From CAXXFQ01 sp963674475 (GTDB lineage: Bacteria > Planctomycetota > Planctomycetia > Pirellulales > Thermoguttaceae): 64,000 nucleotides of DNA. Shown in pieces: positions 25,119 to 35,000 of this stretch. The notes beneath the pieces are model-generated. The model saw nothing but the letters and a program-made list of their open reading frames with translations, was not told the DNA's origin and did not search any database. How positions within the stretch are numbered: the first letter of the stretch is position 1; each line of letters starts with the position of its first letter. The stretch spans positions 248,001-312,000 of the forward strand of contig CAXXFQ010000009.1 of the NCBI GenBank assembly GCA_963674475.2. The letters are read 5' to 3'. The translations under genes and the position numbers were made by a program.

Positions 25119-25564
25119 GTCAAACGATAAAAATAGCTCCTGGGAGGGGTGCGACATGACCGTTTTGGTTATTTTTTGTCTCTCATCCCGTTTTTCCCTG
25201 CTTATATCGCGTAAGTCCTTTGCTTATTTGGTAGTTATCAGCCATATTTACTCAAGGTTTATTGAAGATTGGCGACCGAGAAGTTCGACCCCTTTTGAAG
25301 AGAGGCAAATCTTACGGGTTGCGGTTTTGCGCCCCATTTTTCAATCTGGCGAATTCTTGACAATTCGTTTGACAAGGTCGAGCCGCCCCTTGTAAAATGA
25401 GCGGTAGTTTAGGGGATTATCTAGCCACGGTTAATTCTGACTTTTAGTATTAACTTTTCCCTGCTTTCTTTACGGAACAAGCGATTTATGCTCGATTGGC
25501 ATTGGCCGAGCGAGCCTTAATTTATTTTCTTATTTTCCAGTCATTCTCTTGATGGAGGTATGTC
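25119..25564. other. 446-base intergenic region upstream of the DUF1559 gene
   Basis: AT-rich. It contains the DUF1559 promoter. An open frame of 79 codons at 25156-25395 has a good GGGAGGGG before its ATG but codes for no recognisable protein and is not counted as a gene. Confidence 0.4.
25369..25398 (+). promoter_or_regulatory. Sigma70-type promoter of the DUF1559 gene
   Basis: TTGACA (25369-25374) and TAAAAT (25393-25398) with an 18-base spacer. A second TTGACA lies 12 bases upstream. The leader to the ATG at 25565 would be about 160 bases. Confidence 0.65.
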
Positions 25565-26833
25565 ATGAAACAACGTTTTAGCAAGCGAGGTTTTACCCTC
25601 GTTGAACTGCTGGTGGTGATCGCCATCATCGGTATGTTGGTCGCCCTGCTTTTGCCGGCGATCCAAGCGGCTCGTGAAGCCGCCCGTCGTGCGTCGTGTC
25701 TCAACGCGATGCGACAAATCGGATTGGCGCTGCAAAACTATCACAGCAGCAACAAAGCACTCCCCGGCTCAAACAGTGTCCCTTTTGCAAACTCAGGTGA
25801 GCTGCAGACTTTCGCGGACATTGAACCGGGTGGTAACGAGCGAGATAGCGATGTCTTCTACTCGGCAAAGTACCCTGAGCGTCTTTGCGCCGGGAGCGGT
25901 TTTTCCTGGTTGGCCACGCTGATGCCCTATGTGGAAGCAGGCAACCTTTACAACCGGCTCGATATGAATCCCCAGGGTAGAGATCAGGGGAACACTTTTC
26001 GAACTGGGCCTTGGCACGAGAAGCAACCGGGCGGCGTAGATCAGTCTTTGACTGCGAAAGTTCCTTCCGAACCGAATCATCAGCTGGTCTGGAGCACCCC
26101 GGTGAAAGGTTTTCTCTGCGCCAGTTCGCCCAACGACAAGTTTGTCTCGGATAATCTTACCGCGGGAATCGATCTGCCGCAAAATTATGAAGCGATGGCG
26201 ACCAGCGATACCTACGTGCTTACAGAAGGGATAAACGTCGGCGAGCAGGCCATTCCCGCTTTGGGCAACTATGTGGCCATTGGAGCGACTCACCTTTTGA
26301 GCCTCACTGGAGAGGAAGACGATGAGTACGCCGGTGGCTCGAAACACCCCAACGGCTGTATGTATCCCGGATCGAAGATTAGCTTCCGGAACATCAAGGA
26401 CGGAACCACGAATACGATCGTTGCCTGTGAGACCATCGAAATGACCCTGGGCGCTTGGTTCGAAGGGACCACCGCCGCCGTTTGGGGACTGATGCCTATG
26501 ACCAGTGGGGGCGAAGTGAAGTTTGTGGCGCCCAAGAAGATTAAACCAGACGAATGGGACAAAATGCGGTTTGGTTGCCCGAGCCCCGGTACTCCTAATT
26601 CGATGAATTATGGTAAAGACGGTGAAAACCCGCAATACTTCTGTGAAAATGGCCCTGGCGGCAATCGATGGCTTCACGGTCCCAGTAGTGCGCACCCGGC
26701 CATCATCAACCACCTGTTTGCCGACGGCACGGTCCGAAGCCTGAGCGACAGCTTGGCGCCTTACGTCTATATGCACCTGATTACTCGTGCCGGTGGCGAA
26801 CCTGCTGCGACCGAAGTTTTCAACAAGAATTAA
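25565..26833 (+). CDS. DUF1559 protein with prepilin-type N-terminus (planctomycete family)
   Basis: A 422-residue member of a family greatly expanded in Planctomycetes. The N-terminus KRGFTLVELLVVIAIIGML is a class III prepilin signal cleaved after Gly. The next segment, LLPAIQAAREAARRASC, and the later LGLALQNYHSSNKALPGS-type region are diagnostic. The C-terminus has the DGTVRSLSDSLAP motif of these proteins. The protein is probably a pseudopilin-like component of an envelope or secretion apparatus; its true role is unknown. GGAGG lies 8 bases before the ATG. It is a single-gene unit with its own promoter and terminator. Confidence 0.95.
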   Translation: MKQRFSKRGFTLVELLVVIAIIGMLVALLLPAIQAAREAARRASCLNAMRQIGLALQNYHSSNKALPGSNSVPFANSGELQTFADIEPGGNERDSDVFYSAKYPERLCAGSGFSWLATLMPYVEAGNLYNRLDMNPQGRDQGNTFRTGPWHEKQPGGVDQSLTAKVPSEPNHQLVWSTPVKGFLCASSPNDKFVSDNLTAGIDLPQNYEAMATSDTYVLTEGINVGEQAIPALGNYVAIGATHLLSLTGEEDDEYAGGSKHPNGCMYPGSKISFRNIKDGTTNTIVACETIEMTLGAWFEGTTAAVWGLMPMTSGGEVKFVAPKKIKPDEWDKMRFGCPSPGTPNSMNYGKDGENPQYFCENGPGGNRWLHGPSSAHPAIINHLFADGTVRSLSDSLAPYVYMHLITRAGGEPAATEVFNKN

Positions 26834-26910
26834 GCCCTTCGTCAAGGCTCTCGGGTCTTGCGTAAGTGTTTGATACCAGACGGCTTGAGGCCGCTGAAAA
26901 AAAGAACAAA

Positions 26911-26955
26911 ACGAGGCTGTCGTGATTTCGCGTCACGGCAGCCTTGTTTTTTTAT
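26911..26955 (+). terminator. Terminator after the DUF1559 gene
   Basis: AGGCTGTCGTGA pairs with TCACGGCAGCCT (12 bp, one G-U) with a 7-base loop and a T-rich tail TGTTTTTTTATT. Confidence 0.9.
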
Positions 26956-26981
26956 TGGTATGCCGCCTAGAAAACGGCAGA

Positions 26982-27023
26982 GAAAAAAAGGCCTCGCCGA
27001 TCGTGAAAAAAGATCGACGAGGC
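26982..27023 (-). terminator. Terminator after pgk
   Basis: On the minus strand GCCTCGTCGATC pairs with GATCGGCGAGGC (12 bp, one G-U) around a 9-base loop, followed by CTTTTTTTC. It lies about 30 bases after the pgk stop, back to back with the DUF1559 terminator. Confidence 0.9.
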
Positions 27024-27054
27024 CCGTTGGGATTTTAGAAGAAGCGAGTAGCAA

Positions 27055-28437
27055 TTACTTTTTCGCGGCCGCTTCCAGAGCGACCAGATACGGGATCCGC
27101 TTGCCGCCGAGCGCCTTGAGCACGGTGCCGCCGGCGGTGAAACAGCTGGTGATCCATTCGTCCTTGCCATAGCGCTCTAGGGCCTTGCCCCCTTCGCCGC
27201 CGCCAACGTAGACCTTGATCCCGGCGTCGGTCATCCGCTTGAGTTCGGGGATGAACTTCTTCGTGCCCGCCTCGAATCGCGGATCTTCGAACATGCCGAA
27301 CACGCCGTTGTGGAAGGCGATTCCGCCGGGGAAGTTTTCGATGAACTTGGTCACCGCTTGCGAGTAATGCTCGCTCGACTTGGGTCCGACGTCGAACTGC
27401 TGTTTGCCCGGGCCGACCAGATCGGAAACCGAACCATCTTCCAGGACGAAGTCGATCGGGATGAAGAACTCGACCCCCTTTTCTCGTCCCTCGGTCAGCA
27501 TCCGCTTGGCCTGCTCGATCCGCTCGGGCGCGATGTAGTACGGCTCGGCCGAGTTGGCCGGATCTTCGCTCATGCCGAGGTCGAAATCGCCTCCGGCCAA
27601 TTGGGCGTCGGCCTTTCGCAGGGCCATGGCGACCGAACCGGCGGCGATGACCATACGGATGGTGCCCTGGTCCATCATCGCTTCGAGATTGTCGAGCTTG
27701 TCCATTTTCAGACCGCTGAAGATGACCAACTGGGTCTTGACGCAGTCCATCAGCGGGCCGTCGAACTGGCCGGCAACGTAGGCGCCCAAGGCGACCCGGT
27801 CCATCGCGGCCGGAATGACGCTGGTCGACGCGTCGAGGTTCCCGGCGCTGAACGCTTCGCTGATATAGACCTTGGCGATCTTCTCGGCCATCTCGTTGGC
27901 CAGTTTGGCAAGCGGCGGGGCCAGTTCGTCGACCTGATCGGCCTTGGCCTTCCAGAGGGTCCGCTCGATATCGTATTTACGAGTGTTTTGAAGGACGATG
28001 ATCGTTCCCGGGGCGGCCGACTTGACCGCGTCGGCAGCCGCGTCCAGGACGGTGCCCGTTTCCGCATCGTACCAGTCGTCGACGAACACGACGTCGGTGT
28101 CCATGATCTGGCCGATCCGCTTGGCCACCTTGTCGAGCGACCCTTCCGGCTTCCGGCCGATATGGCCGAAGATGATCTGGACCCAACCGCGTTGTTTTCC
28201 GAACTCGAGCGTCTCTTTCATCGAGCGGAGGCGGATGTCGCCGTCGCCGATCTTCTCGCCCGGCTTGGCATCGACATCGCCACGGATCAGCACCGGGGTC
28301 CCGCTGGGCAGGTCGGCCAGGGTATCCAAACGGGGGACCGCTTTGACATAATCGACCAGCGACATTTTCGGCTGGCTCGGATCGGCTCCCAAGAGCAGAC
28401 GGCACCAGTTGGCCATTGCTTCAGTCGTAATGGGCAT
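27055..28437 (-). CDS. pgk: Phosphoglycerate kinase, divergent form
   Basis: Glycolytic kinase (1,3-bisphosphoglycerate + ADP to 3-phosphoglycerate + ATP). At 460 residues it is longer than the usual 390-415. The order of family blocks is kept but altered: RGDVDAKPGEKIGDGDIRLR for the RVDFNVP region, GHIGRKPEG for SHLGRP, SEAFSAGNLDAST for the DAFGTAHR block, SGLKMDKLDNLEAM (canonical) and YVGGGEGGKALERYG plus ITSCFTAGGTVLKAL at the nucleotide end. The His of the AHR motif appears lost. The ATG at 28437 has GGAGA 8 bases upstream. Activity is probable but worth testing. Confidence 0.82.
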   Translation of the reverse strand: MPITTEAMANWCRLLLGADPSQPKMSLVDYVKAVPRLDTLADLPSGTPVLIRGDVDAKPGEKIGDGDIRLRSMKETLEFGKQRGWVQIIFGHIGRKPEGSLDKVAKRIGQIMDTDVVFVDDWYDAETGTVLDAAADAVKSAAPGTIIVLQNTRKYDIERTLWKAKADQVDELAPPLAKLANEMAEKIAKVYISEAFSAGNLDASTSVIPAAMDRVALGAYVAGQFDGPLMDCVKTQLVIFSGLKMDKLDNLEAMMDQGTIRMVIAAGSVAMALRKADAQLAGGDFDLGMSEDPANSAEPYYIAPERIEQAKRMLTEGREKGVEFFIPIDFVLEDGSVSDLVGPGKQQFDVGPKSSEHYSQAVTKFIENFPGGIAFHNGVFGMFEDPRFEAGTKKFIPELKRMTDAGIKVYVGGGEGGKALERYGKDEWITSCFTAGGTVLKALGGKRIPYLVALEAAAKK

Positions 28438-28599
28438 TGCGTAAATCTCCGTATTTATGAAAATCTATACGAAAAAAGAGGGGGTAACCCGTACCGCCCG
28501 CTTCGTGTGACCATGGTCACTAGCTTAAGAATCACAGAAGCATACCACTTTTTGGGCGTTTCGACTAGATATGGACCGTTTTGGGGAGGAGCGAGCCAA

Positions 28600-28760
28600 A
28601 AGAAAAATGGAAAATAAAAGAAAAACAAGAAAAGAGGGATTGCGAAGCAAGCCCGGTCCAAAAAGTTTTTGGAAAGGAGTTTGAGGAAAACCTATTTTCA
28701 AAATGGTTTTCCTCATTCCAGAAAATACAGGCGATGGCCTTGGCCGTCGCTCCTTTTCTT
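28600..28760 (+). repeat. Composite stem-loop element, copy D (orphan, diverged)
   Basis: Same order as copies A-C: A-rich tract, hairpin X GGGATTGC/GCAAGCCC (28636-28654, one mismatch), GGTCCAAAAAGTTTTT, hairpin Y GAGGAAAACC/GGTTTTCCTC (28683-28714) and hairpin Z GCGATGGCC/GGCCGTCGC (28731-28750), then a T-rich tail. Y and Z differ in sequence from copies A-C but keep pairing. Unlike the other copies it does not follow a recognised gene. Confidence 0.75.
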
Positions 28761-28932
28761 TTCTTGACGCGTATGAAAGCGAGAAGACAGGTTTTTTGTG
28801 GTTGGGCGGCAAAAGGTCGCTTCAAAAGGTTTGCCGGGCGTTTGACTGTCTTGACTCCGTTTTTTCAGCGGCGGTTTTGAACTGCCCGGAAATGGTAGAC
28901 GGGAATGGGAAAGTGATCGCTATTTAAAGAAG

Positions 28933-29092
28933 GAGGTGTGACGGCTTTGCCGTCACCTGTAATTCTGAAATGAGAGGGGACATTTTGAAAATTGTCCCCT
29001 CTCAAACTCTCCCCTCAAAAACTTTTTGGACCGGGCTTGCTTCGCGATCCCTCTTTTCTTGCTTCTTTGTTTTTTCTTATTCTTATTCTTCT
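28933..29092 (-). repeat. Composite stem-loop element, copy B (3' end of acpS)
   Basis: Directly follows the acpS stop in the minus direction: A-rich tract, hairpin X (GGGATCGC/GCAAGCCC, one mismatch and one wobble), GGTCCAAAAAGTTTTT, hairpin Y GAGAGGGGACA/TGTCCCCTCTC (28972-29003) and hairpin Z GTGACGGC/GCCGTCAC (28938-28956). From Y through the constant block it is identical to copy A. Confidence 0.85.
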
Positions 29093-29488
29093 CTATTCCA
29101 TTGCTTCACCTACCGCCACGGCAAACGCCGTCGCATGGGTCCGACAATGCGAAATACTAATCTGAACCTGGGTGATTCCAAGCTTTTCGGCCACCTCGGC
29201 CGCCCCGCCATGCAACTCGATTGTCGGCTTGCCGCCCGGCAGGTTGATCACCTCGACGTCGCGCCACCGAATCCCCTTCACCCAACCGGTCCCCAACGCC
29301 TTGAGTACCGCCTCCTTGGCCGCCCAACGACCGGTGTAATGCTCGGTCAGCTGCTTGCGGTGTTGGCAATAGCGGATCTCCAGCGGAGTGTAGACCCGGT
29401 CGATAAACTGCTCGCCGTGGCTTTCGATCATTTTCGCCACGCGAAGGCATTCGGTGATGTCCGTTCCGATTCCGATGATGTCTGACAT
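29093..29488 (-). CDS. acpS: Holo-[acyl-carrier-protein] synthase
   Basis: Transfers 4'-phosphopantetheine from CoA to the serine of acyl carrier protein in fatty-acid synthesis; the active form is a cytoplasmic trimer. The N-terminal GIGTDITE motif (Mg-binding Asp) and RWAAKEAVLKALGTG (Glu and Lys of the active site) are intact, followed by the ISISHCRTHATAFAVA strand. The 131-residue length is typical. A start ATG at 29488 follows an A/G-rich stretch. Its stop runs directly into stem-loop element B. Confidence 0.95.
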   Translation of the reverse strand: MSDIIGIGTDITECLRVAKMIESHGEQFIDRVYTPLEIRYCQHRKQLTEHYTGRWAAKEAVLKALGTGWVKGIRWRDVEVINLPGGKPTIELHGGAAEVAEKLGITQVQISISHCRTHATAFAVAVGEAME

Positions 29489-29575
29489 AAGTGCAAAAGT
29501 TAAAAGGAAAAGAGATGCAAAAAAGACAAAATGATCAAGCCAGGGCCCCGGCTTACGCTAAAAAAAGAGGAGCGA

Positions 29576-30457
29576 TTATACTTCTCTTAGCCCTTCGTCA
29601 AGCAAACGACAAACCGCCTCGCGACGCGTCGGATCGAGCCAAACCTCCTGGACCGTTTTGCCCACACGAAAACGCAATCGGACCGGCGAACAACCGCCCT
29701 CGCAGGAGGACAACTGATAGCGACCCTCGGGCCGTTTTTCCCCGTCTTTCGCCCCGGTCTCCACCCCGATTTCAGGCGGTTCGATTCCGAGTAGTTCGAC
29801 GATTTTCTCGGCCGTTGCCCGGTCGAGCGGTCCGGTCCGGACGGTCCGATACCAGCTCCCACAAGTCGGGCAAAACGTTTGCCTGAACGACCCGATGACA
29901 ATCCAGACGGCCGGCAGCAGGACCAAAAAGGTATCAAACGCCCAACTCCACCAGACGGCCGCCCCGCGCAAATAGGTCGACCCGCCGGGCGTAACGATCA
30001 CCCGTCCGTACCGGGCCCGCTTCGACAGGAAGTCCAGCAGTCCGTCCGGCCGGGCGGCCACCTTTCCGGCCAGATCCTCGGGCATCATCTTTTGGGCCTT
30101 TTCGAACAGCCGGGCCTCTTCGTCGATCTTCCAGCAAGCGGCCCGATAGGCCCGATCGTGTTGGGCGACCACCAAGACGGCAACTCCAAGAAAAACCCCC
30201 AGCCACGCGGCCCGTCGATTTCCCATCCGTCCCAGCCGGAGGATTCCGACCAACGTCGCTCCAAAAACGGATCCCACCAACAGAGGGAAAAGGATCAACG
30301 GCGCCCAAAGTTGACTAAGCTGATAGGCGACCACACCAAACGCCCCACCAATGACAATCACGCCAACTAGCCAGAAGGGGGTCGGCCAAGCCCAAAAAGA
30401 ACCTCCATCGCGGGGGGCCTCTTTTTCCGGGCAGGTCGGACTTCCGTTTTCGTCCAT
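29576..30457 (-). CDS. Membrane protein of unknown function with a zinc-ribbon-like CxxC
   Basis: A 293-residue protein not recognised as a known family. Three helices near the N-terminus (about residues 26-46, 52-72 and 82-100), a soluble segment, a fourth helix (about 173-192), then a cytoplasmic or periplasmic tail. The tail has QTFCPTCGSWYRTVR, a lone CxxC, and later SSCEGGC, which could complete a metal site. The tail also has VQEVWLDPTRREAVCRLL. The start ATG at 30457 is the first available. It follows acpS at 90 bases on the same strand, but a shared transcript is uncertain. Confidence 0.6.
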   Translation of the reverse strand: MDENGSPTCPEKEAPRDGGSFWAWPTPFWLVGVIVIGGAFGVVAYQLSQLWAPLILFPLLVGSVFGATLVGILRLGRMGNRRAAWLGVFLGVAVLVVAQHDRAYRAACWKIDEEARLFEKAQKMMPEDLAGKVAARPDGLLDFLSKRARYGRVIVTPGGSTYLRGAAVWWSWAFDTFLVLLPAVWIVIGSFRQTFCPTCGSWYRTVRTGPLDRATAEKIVELLGIEPPEIGVETGAKDGEKRPEGRYQLSSCEGGCSPVRLRFRVGKTVQEVWLDPTRREAVCRLLDEGLREV

Positions 30458-30830
30458 AAAAATCCACTTTCGCCTAACCGGGGGGAAATAGTTGATAAAC
30501 GTCTCCTACGCTCGATTCCAGTTTGAAGGATTCCCCCTCTCCGGTCAAGGAGCGCGGCCCTAAGCAGATTGACGCGGGGCAAATCGCCCCCTTGGCAACG
30601 GGGATCGAAAAACCACGCATCAACCCCCGCCTCGCGGAAAATAAACTCTGAGTAAGGGTTCTTCTTTCTTTCCCGCCGAGGAAAAGGGGGTAAATTGGGA
30701 TGGTCGCAGGCGGAAAAACCGGCTACACTAACGGGCGCATCTAGGAAGAAAGCTTGATAAATTAGGGGGAATTTGTGCCGTTGGTTCACTTCCACCCCCC
30801 CGAATCTCCCAGCCTGCAAGGAGGCGACCG
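30458..30830. other. Intergenic region between divergent genes
   Basis: No gene, RNA or strong hairpin was seen in these 373 bases. They must carry the promoter of the SbcD/SbcC-like operon. Confidence 0.4.
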
Positions 30831-32063
30831 ATGTCGTACTGGCCGTTTCGGTTTGTGCATGCAGCCGATTTCCATCTGGAAATGCCCCCCTTCGGCCTGA
30901 TGGAAATCCCCGACCATCTGGAGGAGTTGTTCCTCGAAGCGGCCTTTGCGTCGGCCCAACGGGTCTTCGATACGGCCCTGGCCGAGGAGGTCGACTTCCT
31001 GATCCTCTCGGGCGATCTCCTGCGGTGTCGCCATACCGGTCCGCGCGGACCCCTGTTTTTGTTGGAACAGTTCGAACGTCTGGCCGAGCGGGGAACGGCC
31101 ATCTACTGGGCCGGCGGTCGGGTCGATCCGCCCGATTCGTGGCCCCCCTCGATCCAATTGCCCCGCAACGTCCATTATTTCGCCCCCGGCACGCCGGAAG
31201 AGGTGATCCATCGTCGCGAAGACACGGCCCTGGCCCGGATCGTCGGCGCCAGTCGGGCCCATCGAGGCCGCTTCCGTCCGTCCGATTTCAGTCCGGAAGA
31301 ACCGGGGCTCTTCACGATCGGCGTGACCAACGGGACGGCCGAACTGGCCGATCTGCAAGCCAGCCGGATCGACTACTGGGCCCTTGGCGGAGATCAGCCG
31401 CGCGAGACGATCTCGGCCGAACTGCCGATGGTCCATTACCCGGGATCGCCCCAAGGTCGCCAGCCGGAAGAGACCGGTCCCCACGGCTGCACGCTGGTCG
31501 ACATCGACCGGGTCCGCAATCTCCGCGCGACGTTGGTGCCGACCGATCTGATCCGCTGGTTCACCGAACGGGTCGAGGTGACCGCCGAGATGGAGCGGAA
31601 CTCGCTGACGACCCTGTTGCGCAAAAAAATTGAATCGCGGATCGAGTCGACTTCCGGGACCGACCTGTTTCTCTCATGGAAGATCACCGGCGAAGGGCCC
31701 CTGTTGCAGGAGATCCGACGAGGCCGACTGGGTCACGATTTGCTGGACCTGTTGCGAAAGGAATACGGCCACACCGGCCCGGCCGCCTGGAGCGTTTCGC
31801 TTGAAGCGGTCCCTCAGGCCCGATTCCCGGCCCATTGGTACGAACAGGACACGATTCGCGGCGAGTTCCTCCGCGACGTCAATCGGTTGATGGAAAAAGT
31901 CGACGATCCGCTCGGATGGGAATCGCGGTTGGACGCGCTTCCGGCCGAGTACACGTCGGTCGCATTGTCAATGATTCCGGACGAATCGGCCCGGGCGGAC
32001 ATCTTGCGGGAAACGGCCCTCCTGGGCGTCGACCTTCTTAGCGGAGAGGAGTCCCCGTCATGA
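30831..32063 (+). CDS. SbcD/YhaO-like metallophosphoesterase-fold protein with altered metal motifs
   Basis: A 410-residue partner of the ATPase that follows. The start FRFVHAADFHLEMPP matches SbcD/YhaO motif I (D13, H15), and ILSGDLLR near residue 60 is motif II. The next motif, normally GNHD, reads WAGGRVDPP. The motif normally ALGHIH reads ALGGDQPRE. The later YPGSPQGRQPEE, typical of SbcD, is intact. So the fold and family are clear, but two metal-binding motifs appear lost, and exonuclease activity may be absent or changed. It overlaps the ATPase start by ATGA, as sbcD-sbcC pairs do. Confidence 0.75.
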   Translation: MSYWPFRFVHAADFHLEMPPFGLMEIPDHLEELFLEAAFASAQRVFDTALAEEVDFLILSGDLLRCRHTGPRGPLFLLEQFERLAERGTAIYWAGGRVDPPDSWPPSIQLPRNVHYFAPGTPEEVIHRREDTALARIVGASRAHRGRFRPSDFSPEEPGLFTIGVTNGTAELADLQASRIDYWALGGDQPRETISAELPMVHYPGSPQGRQPEETGPHGCTLVDIDRVRNLRATLVPTDLIRWFTERVEVTAEMERNSLTTLLRKKIESRIESTSGTDLFLSWKITGEGPLLQEIRRGRLGHDLLDLLRKEYGHTGPAAWSVSLEAVPQARFPAHWYEQDTIRGEFLRDVNRLMEKVDDPLGWESRLDALPAEYTSVALSMIPDESARADILRETALLGVDLLSGEESPS

Positions 32064-35000
32064 AAATCAACAGCCTCAAAATCGACGGATTCGGCGTCTG
32101 GAACCGGCTCGAGTTGGACGGTCTGTCCGACCAGTTGAGCGTCTTTTACGGCCTCAACGAAGCGGGCAAAACGACCCTTTTGCAATTCCTCCGCTCGATG
32201 CTCTACGGCTTTTCGCCCGAGCGGAGCCGCTATCTGCCTCCGGTCCACGGCGGTCGACCGGGCGGCGGGTTGGTCCTCAGCGGATCGGGCGGTCTCTATG
32301 AGCTGTCGCGCTACGACGACCAGCGGGACGACGACGAACCGGCCCGCGCGATCGTTTTATCTCCCGACGGAACCCGCGGCGGCGAGTCGACCCTCGCACA
32401 ACTGTTGTGCGAGATCGACGAGACGACGTTCAACCATCTGTTCGCCGTCGGCCTGGAAGAACTGCAAGAGTTGGGCACCCTGTCCGACACCGACGCGGCC
32501 GCACTGCTGTTCCGACTCAGTGCCGGGATGGACCGGGTCTCGTTGGTCGAAACGATACAGGCGCTAGAAGACTCTCGGAACCGGCAGTTTCGCGACGACG
32601 GTCGACCGTGCCAGATTCGCCAACTGCTGGAACAACGCGACCGGTTGCATGAGGAGATCGACGCGTTCGGCTCTCTCTTGGATCAGCACGCCCGGTTGGT
32701 TCATCAACGGAGCATGCTCGACCGTCAGATCGCCGAAAGCGAAAAACAAAAGGACCAGGTCCAACAGGAAGCGTCGCTTTTGGAAATGGCCATCACGCTT
32801 CGCGACCCGTGGCGACGTCGCGAGGAGTTGCGTGAACAATTGGCGGCGATGGACCTGTCGGAAGCCGTGGCAAGTGACCTCTCGCCCGAGCGGATGCTGA
32901 AGCGTTTCAAGCATATCGCCCGTTCTGCCCGGAAGCATCAAGAGCAGATCCGTACGCTTGACGAAAAACGCAAATCGCTACGTCGCGAGGCGTCGGGGTT
33001 GAAGGTCAACCGGCCGCTGTTGCGCGAGGCGCCGCGGATTCATGCGCTTCGTGAACAAGCCGATTGGGTCGAGCGGCTTGACCAGCGGATCGACGAACTG
33101 CACGAGGAGCGGGTCGAGACGGAAAAACAACTCGAAAACGAAACGCGTCAGCTGGGAATCGAGTCGATGGCCGATCCGGTCGGCTTTTTGGCCCGGCGCG
33201 ACTTGAGCCCGCTGCGTCGGCCGGGACAGGTCCTTACGCGTCGACGGCGCGAACAGTCGAAGGCCGAAACCGAGTGGGAAGCCTGCCGCCGGACGGCCGC
33301 CGAACGGGACGCCGAAATCAATGCCCTTCTGGCTGATCAGGGCGAAACCGAATTGTCCGACGCGATCGGGCGGACCGGCAATCTGGTGGCCCAATTGAGA
33401 CGTCGAATCCAATTGGACCGGCGGCTCGACCAACTGCGTGACAATTTCAAATCGCTTGACCGCCAGTGCCACGACCTGTTGGAGGGCCAACTGTTGCCCG
33501 CCTCGGCGCTGATCGGGTTGGGTCTGGTCTTTGTTGTGGGAATTGTTTCGGCGCTGGCAGGGTTCTTTTTACCGGCGTCGATCGTCGGGCGACTCGGCTG
33601 GCCGCTGGCCCTTTTGGGACTCTTGGGAACCGCCACGGCCACGACGATCAAGGTTCTGCTGGAGCGGACCAACGCGGCAAAACTCCGCGCGTGCCAAGAA
33701 CAGCTCGACGCGGTCAGTAGCCAATTGCGGCAGGCCCGAAGCGAGAGTGATCAGCTCGACGAGACGTTGCCCGAGAGCGCCGATCCGTCCCCGGTTCGCT
33801 TGGAACAAGCCGAAGAGCGACTCCGGGCCCTCGAGGCGATCAGCCCGTTGGACGCGCGACGCCAAACCGCCCGACGCGAACTCGAGACGGCCGAGGCCCA
33901 TTACACCGAAACGACCGAAGCGTTCGAAGCGGCGCAAAAGCGGTGGGCCGATTCGAACCGCGCCGCCGGACTGCCCGAGCACCTCTCGGTCAAACAGGTG
34001 CAACAGTTGTCCGAGCGGGCCGACCACCTGGTCCAACTGGCCCGGCGTGTCGACCGATGCCGAGAAGAAGAGACCCAACGCCAAGACGAACGGGACGGCC
34101 TGGTCCAGCGGATCCGGCGTCTGGCCGAAGAGACCGGCATGCGGGCCGAAGCGGACCATCCGGCTGATATGTTACGAGAGCTGCTCGAGGCGCTTGCCCA
34201 TCACGAATCGCTCGACAAGAAGCGACGCGGCTTACGAGAAGAAGATAAAAAATTCCACCGCCGTCGGACAAAACATGAAAAACGCATCCGTGTCTGGAAA
34301 CGGCGGCGTCGCAGCCTGCTTGAAGAGCTGGGCATTCGTCACGAAAGCCAACTCGAACAACAGGCCCAACGCGAGGCGGAAGCCAAGACACTTCGCGAAG
34401 AACTGAATCAGGTTCAAACGACCATCGCGACGGCGATCGGGCCCAAAGTGAGCGAAGACCGGTTGGCCGTTTATCTCGAAACGTCCGACGAGCAAATTGA
34501 ACAGCAGTGGGACGAGTCGGAGAATCAAGTCAAAGCGCTCGAAGAAAAACTCAAACAGATGCTCCAAGAGCAGGGAGAAATCGCGGCCCAAGTCAAGTCG
34601 TTGGCCTCCGACCGACGGCCGAGTCAAAAGCGACTCGAACTTGCTTCCGTGGAAAAGCGGCTGGACGAGGCGATCCGACAATGGCAAGTCCAAACGATGA
34701 CCACCGAACTGCTCACGCGGATCAAAAAACTTTACGAAAAGACCCGGCAACCGGAAACGTTGCAAGACGCGTCGGACTATTTGAAACGGATGACCCTCGG
34801 CCATTACGTTCGGGTTTGGACCCCGTTGGGCGAAGACCTTCTGTATGTCGACGATAACGAAGGGAATACGTTGACTGTCGAAAGCCTCAGTCGGGGAACC
34901 CGCGAACAGTTGTTCCTCGCCTTGCGGATGGCGTTGGTCGGCTCGTATGCCCGCCGGGGTGTGCAGTTGCCGTTGATCCTCGATGACGTTTTGGTCAACT

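Larger units (their letters stand above)
28438..29092. other. 655-base intergenic region with two stem-loop elements
   Basis: No gene is supported. Between pgk and acpS lie elements D (28600-28760, plus orientation) and B (28933-29092, minus orientation), facing each other around about 170 bases of unique DNA. The pgk promoter should lie at 28440-28560. Confidence 0.5.

Noticed and set aside
25156..25395. A 79-codon frame with GGGAGGGG before the ATG
   Set aside because: No recognisable domain, no sign of codon bias, and it overlaps the promoter of the DUF1559 gene. A small membrane peptide cannot be excluded.
28581..28880. A 99-codon frame over stem-loop element D
   Set aside because: Its first third is the element itself. 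The product is low complexity with no start signal.
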